Below are positions 1 through 5,811 of a DNA stretch of 15,335 nt, in pieces. Location of the stretch: the NCBI GenBank assembly GCA_002314265.1, contig DCEW01000105.1, positions 1 through 15,335 on the forward strand, given 5' to 3'. The DNA is from Flavobacteriales bacterium UBA1820 (GTDB lineage: Bacteria; Bacteroidota; Bacteroidia; Flavobacteriales; UBA1820). Both the position numbers and the translations under genes were made by a program. The notes beneath the pieces were generated by a model, which had not been told where the DNA came from, searched no databases, and saw only the letters and a program-made list of their open reading frames with translations. Positions within the stretch are counted from its first letter, which is position 1. Each line of letters opens with the position of its first letter.

Positions 1-17
1 CCGCCCCATCGGGGCGG
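1..17 (-). terminator. Hairpin downstream of yajC, probable end of the nusB operon
   Basis: A perfect 7-bp GC-rich stem (CCGCCCC, 3-base loop, GGGGCGG) lies 55 bases past the yajC stop codon in the direction of its transcription. Any U-run for a leftward transcript would lie outside the window, so this is only a probable intrinsic terminator. On the plus strand no T-run follows. Confidence 0.5.
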
Positions 18-71
18 CTTCGCGCTTGCCCGCTCCTGCCTGAGGGGGACGGGTCGATCGTACCGGCGGAA

Positions 72-395
72 TTACTTGGCCGGCTGGCTGCCGTAACGGG
101 CGGAAGTGAGTTCGCGCGAGATGGCCGAGCGTTCGAAGGTGATCTGGCCGGCTTTGGTGTCGATCACTACCGTGTTGTCGTTGATCTCTACCAGGCGTCC
201 GTGTATCCCGCCGATGGTAACGACCCACTGGCCTTTCTGGAGTTCTTCGATGAATTTCTTTTCCTGTTTTTGGCGTTTCTGCTGGGGACGTATCATCAGG
301 AAGTACATCACAGCGATAAAGACTACCAGCATGATGAGCATACTCATGCCTCCTCCGGCTCCGCCTGCAGCGGCATCGAGAATAATCGAGTTCAT
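72..395 (-). CDS. yajC: Preprotein translocase subunit YajC
   Basis: The protein has 107 residues, the usual size for YajC, the small membrane partner of SecDF that associates with the SecYEG translocon in the inner membrane. A glycine-rich N-terminus (residues 8-16) is followed by one membrane helix at about 18-35. Next comes the family-typical basic RPQQKRQK segment (36-43), and then a soluble domain containing G-x-V-V-T-I-G-G-I-H-G around 55-66. The start at 395 gives exactly this arrangement. It is the last gene of a leftward operon after nusB and the DUF1573 gene, 37 bases behind the latter. This clustering is familiar in Bacteroidota, but the link to secretion of the lipoprotein next door is only inferred from position. 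Family assignment is secure. Confidence 0.95.
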   Translation of the reverse strand: MNSIILDAAAGGAGGGMSMLIMLVVFIAVMYFLMIRPQQKRQKQEKKFIEELQKGQWVVTIGGIHGRLVEINDNTVVIDTKAGQITFERSAISRELTSARYGSQPAK

Positions 396-432
396 CTTGT
401 CGTTTTCTTGGTTTATGTTAATAAAATGGGTT

Positions 433-855
433 TCAATTCTTGATCTCTCCCGTGATGTAGAGCACTTCGCGCCCCTTGCGGGTATTGAGAGTCAGGGTGG
501 CGGACTTGGTAAACCGCCCGAAGCCTTCGCCGTCGAAGGTGATGGTTACCTCGCCGTACCGGCCGGGCAGCACGGGCTCTTTTGTGTACCGGGAAGTGGT
601 GCAGCCGCAGGAGACGGCCACGTCGAGGATCACCAGAGGGACACGTCCCGTGTTGCGGAACTTGAAGGTATGGCTCACCGCCTTGCCGCGCTCTATCTTG
701 CCGAAATCGTACTTGTACGTATCGTTCTCGAAAGAGATCTCCGGGTATTTCTTGGCCTCTTTCGAGGGAGGGGTGTCCTGTGAGGAACCGCAACCGGCCA
801 TCGCCGGGGCGCAGCCCAGCAGGAGAATCAAGGCGAGGATCAGGATCTTTTTCAT
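433..855 (-). CDS. DUF1573 domain lipoprotein
   Basis: This is a 140-residue exported protein with one DUF1573 domain, an immunoglobulin-like fold common in Bacteroidota. A longer frame runs upstream to 894, but the start at 855 gives a proper signal sequence (MKKILILALILLLGC...). Two possible lipid-attachment cysteines are visible, Cys15 (LLGC) and Cys22 (MAGC); I cannot tell which is used. Domain signs are YDFGKIERG (49-57), HTFKFRNTG (62-70), the hallmark SCGCT (82-86), and a C-terminal strand pair ending YITGEI. The molecular role of DUF1573 proteins is not established; many are thought to act as cell-envelope lipoproteins. The gene sits between nusB and yajC, with gaps of 52 and 37 bases, so it is probably co-transcribed with both. 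Confidence 0.85.
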   Translation of the reverse strand: MKKILILALILLLGCAPAMAGCGSSQDTPPSKEAKKYPEISFENDTYKYDFGKIERGKAVSHTFKFRNTGRVPLVILDVAVSCGCTTSRYTKEPVLPGRYGEVTITFDGEGFGRFTKSATLTLNTRKGREVLYITGEIKN

Positions 856-907
856 GGGTTTCGTTCTATTTTTCCACGCGTGTCGAATGTCCAAAATTAG
901 GAAAAAA

Positions 908-1846
908 TCACATAAGTCCGCGGCCGGATTTGTGAATTTTGCCCTCGGCGTTCAATTCGTCCAGTACCTTGTCCAGGATACCGTTTACGAAGACCGGGCT
1001 TTTGGGCGAGGAGTAGTCCTTGGCCAGTTCGATGTATTCGTTCAGGGTAACTTTGGTGGGAATGCTGGGGAAAGACACGAATTCCGTAACCGCCATTTCC
1101 ATCAGGATCATGTCCACCAGAGCGATGCGTTCGGGGTCCCAGTTTTCGGCCTTGCGGACGATCAGTTCCCGGTACGAGGGGCCCTCTGAAAGGGATTTTT
1201 CGAGCAGCTCGATGGCGAACTGCCGGTCCGAAGCGTCCTTGAACAAGGCTGGAATCGAAAAGTCCGGCTGGTTTTCCTTGACGTCTTCCAGGGTTTTGAG
1301 CAGCATCGTGTTGGCTACCGGGAGGTCGGCCGACCAGTCCATGTCGCAGTCTTCGTAAAAGTCGGACAGGGCATCATCGGGGGCGATGATCTCGCGGAAG
1401 ACGAATACCAGAAAGGCTTTGTGCCCGGCGAAGGAGGTGTCGGCCGAGTTCATGTAGCGTTCGTACTGCGGAGTGGCTTCGATGGCGCCCAGCAGGTTTT
1501 CCACGTATTCGCTGTGGTCGGCCCACAACGAGGCGTACTTCTGGCAGGCGCGGGCGTAAGCGGGGTTTTCCGTCAGCAAGGCCGAGAAAGGGTTCTCGGC
1601 AAATTTCCGGTTGGGGGTGCGCTCCTGCGGCGAGGCAAAGTGCTTGGCACGGCGGGCTTCCAGCCGGCTTTCCGCCTTACGGACGATCGCATCCAGCAGC
1701 GAAGCCTGAAGGGCGTACAAGTCGTTGATCCGTTCGATACCGGTGAGGAAGTTTTTGCGGAACGTATCCGTATCCTGGGGCTCGGACTGTCGGTAGGCGT
1801 AGAGAGCCTGCATTACTCTGGCGCGAATGTGTCGTCTGGTCAGCAT
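908..1846 (-). CDS. nusB: Transcription antitermination factor NusB (long Bacteroidota form)
   Basis: The product has 312 residues, about twice the length of E. coli NusB. The canonical NusB domain is at the C-terminus. It reads NWDPERIALVDMILMEMAV, then IPTKVTLNEYIELAKDYSSPKSPVFVNGILDKV, here split around the family motif K-V-x-x-N-E-Y-I-E-L-A-K and the FVNGILD helix. The N-terminus (LTRRHIRARVMQALYAY) is also NusB-like, and a helical insertion of roughly 150 residues separates the two parts, as in other Bacteroidota NusB proteins. NusB binds boxA RNA with NusE (S10) and supports antitermination in rRNA operons. I chose 1846 because homology starts at MLTRRH; the open frame up to 2056 runs through a terminator-like hairpin. 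It heads the nusB-DUF1573-yajC operon. Confidence 0.93.
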   Translation of the reverse strand: MLTRRHIRARVMQALYAYRQSEPQDTDTFRKNFLTGIERINDLYALQASLLDAIVRKAESRLEARRAKHFASPQERTPNRKFAENPFSALLTENPAYARACQKYASLWADHSEYVENLLGAIEATPQYERYMNSADTSFAGHKAFLVFVFREIIAPDDALSDFYEDCDMDWSADLPVANTMLLKTLEDVKENQPDFSIPALFKDASDRQFAIELLEKSLSEGPSYRELIVRKAENWDPERIALVDMILMEMAVTEFVSFPSIPTKVTLNEYIELAKDYSSPKSPVFVNGILDKVLDELNAEGKIHKSGRGLM

Positions 1847-1907
1847 GGGTCTTGATCGGAAAAGAACTTCGTTTTCGCCGGGCGGGTTTCCCCGGCCGCG
1901 ACGGGGC

Positions 1908-1915
1908 AAAGGTAA
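1908..1915 (-). promoter_or_regulatory. Probable -7 element of a nusB-proximal promoter
   Basis: Read on the minus strand this is TACCTTTG, a full match to the Bacteroidota -7 consensus TAnnTTTG. It lies 62 bases before the nusB start codon, which gives a plausible 5' leader. No clear TTG is seen about 20 bases upstream, so the promoter is weaker on paper than the one at 2170-2200. Confidence 0.5.
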
Positions 1916-2031
1916 GACTTTTATCGCTTTGTTCGCGCGCAGAGTGCCGGAAAAGCATGCCTTCGTTGTGCAAACGAAAAGTTTGATCTGCGGAACATGT
2001 GTTTGTTTTATAAAAGATTGAAAATAAAAAA

Positions 2032-2050
2032 GCCCCGGAAAGACCGGGGC
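2032..2050 (-). terminator. Intrinsic terminator, leftward
   Basis: On the minus strand GCCCCGG, a 5-base loop and CCGGGGC form a perfect 7-bp stem that runs directly into TTTTTTATTTT (2021-2031). This is a textbook Rho-independent terminator for leftward transcription. It lies 186 bases before the nusB start codon, so it ends, or conditionally ends, the transcript from the promoter at 2170-2200. On the plus strand no T-run follows. Confidence 0.85.
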
Positions 2051-2082
2051 AGGCAATAGCTCGCCTGTGAAAGTGAGCCATT

Positions 2083-2108
2083 AAAAAAAGCCTTTCAAGA
2101 TGAGAAAG
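2083..2108 (-). terminator. Weak terminator-like hairpin in the leader
   Basis: On the minus strand CTTTC and GAAAG (2104-2108 and 2092-2096) pair around a 7-base loop and are followed by GGC and seven T (2083-2089). The stem is short and AT-rich, so termination here would be partial at best. Its place ahead of the strong terminator at 2032-2050 gives a tandem arrangement. Confidence 0.3.
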
Positions 2109-2169
2109 ATTAAGTTTAAACTCATTTTGAGGGTCGGCTCAATAGTGATTACTATTTCGAACTACTTGA

Positions 2170-2200
2170 CAAAGATAAGGAACGGTGAGCGCGAAGTCAA
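2170..2200 (-). promoter_or_regulatory. Bacteroidota consensus promoter, leftward
   Basis: On the minus strand TTG (2198-2200) is followed by 20 bases and then TATCTTTG (2170-2177). Both elements and the spacing fit the Bacteroidota primary sigma consensus (TTTG, about 20 bases, TAnnTTTG). It drives the candidate RNA at 2021-2164 and perhaps nusB. The promoter is bracketed by an inverted repeat, ACTTGAC (2164-2170) and GTCAAGT (2196-2202), which could be an operator or chance. Confidence 0.7.
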
Positions 2201-2269
2201 GTGCGAAAACGAAGTTCCCCCCCCTGAATGTGGTGCGAAGAGGCCATGGCCGGTAAAATGCCCGGGGGA

Positions 2270-2301
2270 TTTGGCGCATCGGACATTTATCCCTACTTTT
2301 G
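2270..2301 (+). promoter_or_regulatory. Promoter of the SUI1-phosphorylase-trmD unit
   Basis: TTTG (2270-2273), a 20-base spacer and TACTTTTG (2294-2301) match the Bacteroidota promoter consensus. Transcription would begin near 2308, some 36 bases before the SUI1 start at 2344. That placement rules out the longer in-frame start at 2299. It diverges from the leftward promoter at 2170-2200. Confidence 0.7.
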
Positions 2302-2343
2302 AACAGCCTGCGGGACGGAATACTCCCTTGGGCGAACGATACG

Positions 2344-2694
2344 ATGGCAGAAAAAAAGACATTTTCTTCGTGGGAAGCACTCGGCTCGCTGGTGTATTCG
2401 ACGGGCGAAGTGGCACCACAGGAGGAGGAACCGGTAGAGCAGGAGACGATCGAACCTTCGCGGCAGCGTCTGACGGTGCGTCGGGACGCTTCCGGCAGAA
2501 AAGGCAAGGTGGTGACGCTGGTGGAGGGTTTCCAGGGCGGACAGGCGGCTTTGGAGGCGCTGGCCGGAGCACTCAAACGCTACTGCGGTACCGGCGGGTC
2601 GGTCAAGGATGCGACGGTGCTCATCCAGGGCGATGTGCGACAAAAGGTCGGCGGGTATCTCAGCGCACAGGGCTACAAAGTGCGGGTGCTGTGA
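2344..2694 (+). CDS. SUI1/eIF1-family translation factor (YciH-like)
   Basis: This 116-residue protein has an acidic, low-complexity N-terminus (about residues 20-40) and a C-terminal SUI1 domain from about 40 to 116. Visible marks are RKGKVVTLVEGF (52-63), the helix beginning with LEALAGALKR, the CGTGGSVKDATVLIQGD strand-turn, and the end GYKVRVL. These match bacterial YciH and eukaryotic eIF1, which act on the small ribosomal subunit and influence start-site fidelity; the role of the bacterial protein is less clear. The start at 2344 is preferred over in-frame 2299 because a promoter -7 element ends at 2301. It is the first gene of a rightward unit with the phosphorylase and trmD. There is no strong Shine-Dalgarno sequence, which is normal for the phylum. 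Confidence 0.88.
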   Translation: MAEKKTFSSWEALGSLVYSTGEVAPQEEEPVEQETIEPSRQRLTVRRDASGRKGKVVTLVEGFQGGQAALEALAGALKRYCGTGGSVKDATVLIQGDVRQKVGGYLSAQGYKVRVL

Positions 2695-2771
2695 GGCGGG
2701 CAAGGACACTGGCTGTGGCAAGGCGCGGCTGGAAGATCGTGAAAATATAAAATCGAAAAATAAGCAAGGCG

Positions 2772-3644
2772 ATGCGAATAAAAGAATCCGAACTGGTGGT
2801 CAATCCCGATGGACGGGTGTACCACCTCAATCTCGCTCCGCAGGAACTGGCCGATCGGGTCATTCTGGTGGGCGATCCCGCTCGCGTGTCCCGTGTGGCG
2901 GCCCATTTCGATACGGTGGAGCTGCGGCGGGAAAACCGCGAGATACACAGTTGTACCGGCGTGTACCGGGGAAAACGTTTTACGGTGCTCTCTACCGGCA
3001 TGGGCCCGGACAACATCGACATCGTGCTCAACGAACTCGATGCCCTCAAGAACATCGACCTGAACACCCGGGAGATCAAACCGCAGAAGACCTCGCTCGA
3101 GATCGTGCGCATCGGCACTTCCGGATCGCTCCAGCGGGATATCCCGGTGGACAGCTTCGTGGTGGCGCGACGGGCCATCGGCTTCGACGGGGTGCTGCAC
3201 TTCTACCGCAGCCAGGCGGTGCGGCAGCTGGACATCGAAGAGGAGTTTATCCGCCAGACGGCCTGGAATCCGCTGGCCGCCCGCCCGTATGTGGTAGAAG
3301 GTAGCGAGGAACTCTTCTCCCGCCTGCACAGCGAGCAGACCATCGAAGGGTTTACGGCTACGGCCGTGGGATTTTACGGCCCGCAGGGGCGGGAATTGCG
3401 CATCCCCCTGGCCGACCCTTCGGCGAACGACAAACTGGAACACTTTGCCTATCGGGGTATGCGACTGACCAACTACGAGATGGAGACGTCGGCTATTTAC
3501 GGGCTCTCGGCTCTGCTGGGACACCGGGCGTGCTCGACCAACTGCATCGTGGCAGCCCGCACCGAGGGAGTCTTTTCCAAGGACGCCCATGCAGCGGTCG
3601 AGCGGCTCATCGCTTACGTATTGGACCGTTTGGCCCGCGACTAA
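2772..3644 (+). CDS. Nucleoside phosphorylase, uridine-phosphorylase-like
   Basis: This 290-residue cytoplasmic enzyme belongs to the NP-I (PNP/UDP) phosphorylase family. It is predicted to split a nucleoside with phosphate into a free base and ribose-1-phosphate for salvage. Key motifs are VGDPARV (33-39; the phosphate-binding G-D-P-x-R), STGMGPDN (74-81), RIGTSGSLQ (113-121) and EMETSAIYG (236-244), the last supplying ribose contacts. The segment GFYGPQGR (200-207) resembles the pyrimidine-specificity region of uridine phosphorylases, so uridine is the likeliest substrate, but this is an inference. The gene follows SUI1 by 77 bases with no clear promoter between them and precedes trmD by 21 bases. 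It is probably co-transcribed with both. Confidence 0.88.
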   Translation: MRIKESELVVNPDGRVYHLNLAPQELADRVILVGDPARVSRVAAHFDTVELRRENREIHSCTGVYRGKRFTVLSTGMGPDNIDIVLNELDALKNIDLNTREIKPQKTSLEIVRIGTSGSLQRDIPVDSFVVARRAIGFDGVLHFYRSQAVRQLDIEEEFIRQTAWNPLAARPYVVEGSEELFSRLHSEQTIEGFTATAVGFYGPQGRELRIPLADPSANDKLEHFAYRGMRLTNYEMETSAIYGLSALLGHRACSTNCIVAARTEGVFSKDAHAAVERLIAYVLDRLARD

Positions 3645-3665
3645 TCCCAGCGTGCGATATCCGGT

Positions 3666-4370
3666 ATGAGAATAGACATCGTATCCTGTGTGCCCGACCT
3701 GTTGGCCGGAGCGTTCGAAGAGTCCATCATGAAACGCGCCCGGGACAAGGGCTATCTGGACTTGCATATTCACAATCTGCACGATTATGCGTACGACCGC
3801 TACCGCCGTACGGACGACTATCCTTTCGGCGGCGGAGCGGGGATGGTGATGATGGCCGAGCCGATCGACCGCTGTCTTTCCACCCTGAAAGCCGAGCGGC
3901 ATTACGACGAGGTGATCTACATGACCCCTGACGGAGTGCAGTGGGACCAGGCGCAAGCCAATGCGTATTCCTTGAAAGAAAACCTGATCCTGCTGTGCGG
4001 CCACTACAAAGGCGTGGACGAACGGGTGCGGCAGCTTCATGTTACGGCCGAGGTGTCGGTGGGCGATTATGTGGTTTCGGGCGGCGAACTTCCGGCTGCG
4101 CTGGTGGCCGACAGCATCGTCCGGCTCATCCCTGGGGTGCTGGGCGACGAACAATCGGCTCTTTCGGACAGTTTCCAGGATGGGTTGCTCTCCCCGCCGG
4201 TGTACACCCGCCCGGCGGAATACAAGGGGATGAAAGTCCCCCAGGTGTTGCTCAGCGGCGATCATGCCCGTATCGCGGCCTGGCGGATGGAACAAGCTCT
4301 GGAGCGCACCCGGAGCCGCCGTCCGGACTTGTTTGCGGCGTCGGCGGAAGATGCTCCCGGGGTCGAGTAG
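3666..4370 (+). CDS. trmD: tRNA (guanine-N1)-methyltransferase TrmD
   Basis: This 234-residue protein is the expected size for TrmD, the SPOUT-class knotted enzyme that makes m1G at position 37 of tRNAs from S-adenosylmethionine and prevents +1 frameshifting. The sequence shows [14 protein letters not shown] (54-67), [13 protein letters not shown] (109-121) and [11 protein letters not shown] (131-141), which form the knot that binds the cofactor. The DSFQDGLL motif (168-175) carries the probable catalytic aspartate, Asp168. It is followed by YTRP (180-183) and the C-terminal tRNA-binding part. The KGVDER version, with Lys in place of the Glu of E. coli, is the form I expect in Bacteroidota. 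It is the last gene of its unit; here it lacks the rpsP-rimM-rplS neighbours found in many other bacteria. Confidence 0.95.
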   Translation: MRIDIVSCVPDLLAGAFEESIMKRARDKGYLDLHIHNLHDYAYDRYRRTDDYPFGGGAGMVMMAEPIDRCLSTLKAERHYDEVIYMTPDGVQWDQAQANAYSLKENLILLCGHYKGVDERVRQLHVTAEVSVGDYVVSGGELPAALVADSIVRLIPGVLGDEQSALSDSFQDGLLSPPVYTRPAEYKGMKVPQVLLSGDHARIAAWRMEQALERTRSRRPDLFAASAEDAPGVE

Positions 4371-4538
4371 TTTTTTGTGCGGCCTCGGAGGAGGCAGGCG
4401 AAGGGGCGAAAAGGAGGATGCGAAAGGGGCGGACAAGAAGCGGTTTTTTAGCATGGATTTAGCTTAACGAGGGCGAGTTTCTTTGGTGGAAAATCCCTAA
4501 CTTTGAAGCCTAACATTTTATACAGAATACATTTGCGC
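4371..4538 (+). other. Non-coding spacer between trmD and bactofilin
   Basis: I see no gene here. The first part (about 4380-4440) is very rich in purines on the plus strand. It contains a small GCCTC/GAGGC hairpin (4382-4395) without a T-run, so it is not a convincing terminator for trmD. The right end holds the -7 element of the bactofilin promoter. Confidence 0.6.
4498..4505 (+). promoter_or_regulatory. Probable -7 element before the bactofilin gene
   Basis: TAACTTTG matches TAnnTTTG and lies 34 bases before the chosen start codon at 4539. A TTTG at 4482-4485 is too close to serve as the -33 element, and none is found at the usual distance. The site argues against using the in-frame start at 4503, which would overlap the promoter. 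Confidence 0.5.
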
Positions 4539-4907
4539 ATGATGAGCAGTAATAAAAACGGGGAAAACAGTTCCGCCCTGTCGGATCTGAACAAAATGTC
4601 GAAAGGGACGGCCTTCAAGGGCGATATTGTCTCGGACGGGGATTTCCGCATCGACGGACGCTTCGAAGGTACGATCACCACCAGCGGCCGCATTGTCATC
4701 GGGGTGGACGGCCGTCTGGACGGTACGGTGCAATGCCTCAGTATCGATGTCGAGGGTGCGCTCAACGGTACGGTGAATGCCTCGGAAGTCCTGTCGGTCA
4801 AAAAGACCGGCCGGGTATCGGGTCAGGTAACGACCGGGAAACTGTCGGTAGAGCTGGGTGCGGTGTTCGACGTTGAGTCGTGCCGGATGAGAAAAGAGGG
4901 CGAATAG
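4539..4907 (+). CDS. Bactofilin (polymer-forming cytoskeletal protein)
   Basis: The predicted product is 122 residues, a typical short bactofilin. After a charged, Ser/Asn-rich N-terminal tail (1-20), the protein consists of short repeated strands with a recurring pattern of hydrophobic residue, x, G and G-x-(I/V)-x. Examples are DGRFEGTI, GVDGRLDGTV, EGALNGTV and KTGRVSGQV. This spells the right-handed beta-helix of the bactofilin (DUF583) domain. Bactofilins assemble without nucleotide into filaments, often at the inner face of the membrane, and can organise cell-wall enzymes and cell shape. The start is one of two adjacent ATG codons (4539 or 4542); the upstream 4503 start is excluded by the promoter. 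Its position directly before ATP synthase assembly genes recurs in Bacteroidota, but no joint function is shown. Confidence 0.9.
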   Translation: MMSSNKNGENSSALSDLNKMSKGTAFKGDIVSDGDFRIDGRFEGTITTSGRIVIGVDGRLDGTVQCLSIDVEGALNGTVNASEVLSVKKTGRVSGQVTTGKLSVELGAVFDVESCRMRKEGE

Positions 4908-4990
4908 CGGCTTTCTGTCTGCGGCAGGGGCTGCGCGGCGATTTCCCCCGGAGGCAATAAAAGCGCAGATAAAAAAGAGGAGAAACGGAT

Positions 4991-5302
4991 ATGACGGCTT
5001 TCAAGGAGGAAAGAAAGAAAGAAACCCTTACTCCCGAGCAAAAGGCTTTGCGGGCCAAGGAGTTCGTGCATGCCTATGCGCGGTATTCCGGCATAGCCTT
5101 CCAGATGATCGTGCTGATCGGCGGCGGAGGCTGGCTCGGGTATTGGCTGGACGGGAAATACGGTACGTTGCCCTTGTGGTCGGTGCTGTGTTCGGTGGCG
5201 GGGGTCGCCTTGTCGTTGCTTACCCTGTACAAGTCGTTGCAGGAAATGAATCGCCTTAACCGTCGGATGGAGCAGCAAAAAAGGAAACAGGAGGAGGAGT
5301 GA
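4991..5302 (+). CDS. AtpI/AtpZ-family ATP synthase accessory membrane protein
   Basis: This protein has 103 residues. Two membrane helices (about 34-52 and 61-81) flank the family signature GGGGWLGYWLDGKYGT (44-59). The N-terminal tail (1-30) and the C-terminal tail (82-103, ending in Lys/Gln/Glu-rich sequence) are strongly charged. This fits the AtpI/AtpZ group (ATPase_gene1 family), encoded in front of many F1Fo operons and linked to c-ring assembly and to ion supply to the enzyme. A clear Shine-Dalgarno sequence GAGGAG (4977-4982) stands 8 bases before the ATG, which is uncommon in this phylum. Its TGA stop overlaps the ATG of the next gene, implying translational coupling. It lies about 510 bases before atpB. 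A gene symbol is withheld because AtpI and AtpZ cannot be told apart here. Confidence 0.8.
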   Translation: MTAFKEERKKETLTPEQKALRAKEFVHAYARYSGIAFQMIVLIGGGGWLGYWLDGKYGTLPLWSVLCSVAGVALSLLTLYKSLQEMNRLNRRMEQQKRKQEEE

Positions 5303-5712
5303 TGAAAACCTCAAAGGCGTTTTTTCTGTTCGGATATGCGCTATTTATGGCTGTTTTCGCAGGGATCTTTTCCCTGGTGTGGTGTCATTGGCCGATCCCG
5401 GCTCCGGATATTTTTTATCGGCCATGGCAACTTTCTGTCATTCTTTTTGTTGTGTTCGGGATTTCGTTTCTCGTTTCTTTTTCTCGACGGGAAAAAGCGG
5501 GCAGCCCGTCCTTGAACCGCTATTTGTCCGGGGCGGGCGTGCGGGCGGCAGGCGTTTTGGCGGTGATCCTCCCGGTAGCTTACTTGTGTCTGGAAACCAA
5601 GCAACAACGCATCGCTTTGGTGCTTTGCGTACTGTTTTTTTACTTGTTGTCCATGATGTATTATCTGGTCTGGAGCGTATGGGCGGCGCGGAAAAACGAA
5701 CATTCGGGATAG
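5302..5712 (+). CDS. Four-helix membrane protein in the ATP synthase cluster
   Basis: I do not recognise a named family. The 136-residue product is almost all membrane: hydrophobic segments lie at about 6-28, 42-60, 80-97 and 103-126, with a basic loop (SRREK, 61-65) between helices 2 and 3. This matches the four-helix layout and size of classical UncI/AtpI proteins, so an AtpI-like accessory role is plausible but unproven. The ATG at 5302 shares its A with the TGA stop of the previous gene, and a purine-rich GGAGGAGG run sits just before it inside that gene. A GTG at 5299 is the only in-frame alternative start. The DNA is noticeably richer in T and poorer in GC than its neighbours, as expected for a highly hydrophobic protein. 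Confidence 0.75.
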   Translation: MKTSKAFFLFGYALFMAVFAGIFSLVWCHWPIPAPDIFYRPWQLSVILFVVFGISFLVSFSRREKAGSPSLNRYLSGAGVRAAGVLAVILPVAYLCLETKQQRIALVLCVLFFYLLSMMYYLVWSVWAARKNEHSG

Positions 5713-5734
5713 GCAAATGCCCGCGGAGGCGATC

Positions 5735-5764
5735 TTGGTTTTTGCGGAAAAAAAACTAACTTTG
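5735..5764 (+). promoter_or_regulatory. Promoter of the atpB-led ATP synthase operon
   Basis: TTG (5735-5737), a 19-base spacer and TAACTTTG (5757-5764) match the Bacteroidota consensus. Transcription should start near 5771, giving a leader of about 40 bases before atpB. The leader contains a 5-bp GC stem (CCGCC 5778-5782 with GGCGG 5787-5791). The promoter separates the synthase genes proper from the accessory pair upstream, though readthrough from them is possible. Confidence 0.65.
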
Positions 5765-5811
5765 ACAGTCGAAAAAACCGCCTTGCGGCGGCAGATGCAA
5801 GAAGAAAAAAT

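Larger units (their letters stand above)
2021..2164 (-). ncRNA. Candidate small RNA or nusB leader RNA
   Basis: A consensus leftward promoter (2170-2200) is followed by about 140 bases without a convincing gene and then by a strong terminator hairpin (2032-2050). The transcript would start near 2164. It contains a perfect 6-bp hairpin (2141-2156), a weak 5-bp hairpin followed by seven U (2083-2108), an 8-bp stem with one G-U pair (2055-2062 with 2075-2082), and the terminal hairpin. The strands TGAGCC (2136-2141 region) and GGCTCA (2074-2079) could also pair over distance, competing with local stems. It shows none of the hallmarks of SRP RNA, tmRNA, RNase P RNA or 6S RNA that I could recognise. 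It may be an independent sRNA or a regulated leader for nusB. The transcript is inferred from its signals only. Confidence 0.5.

Noticed and set aside
1677..2081. A minus-strand frame starting MAHFHRR from the TAATG in the leader
   Set aside because: It reads through the strong terminator hairpin and then overlaps nusB in another frame, with no recognisable product.
2021..2164. Candidate RNA as SRP RNA, 6S RNA or tmRNA
   Set aside because: No SRP tetraloop region, no long closing stem with central bubble and no tag-frame or tRNA-like ends could be recognised.
4382..4395. GCCTC/GAGGC hairpin after trmD as a terminator
   Set aside because: The stem is only 5 bp and no T-run follows on the plus strand.
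2673..4454. A 593-codon open frame on the minus strand opposite the phosphorylase and trmD genes
   Set aside because: The plus-strand genes have full family motifs, while this frame has no recognisable domain and a composition typical of an antisense shadow in GC-rich DNA.
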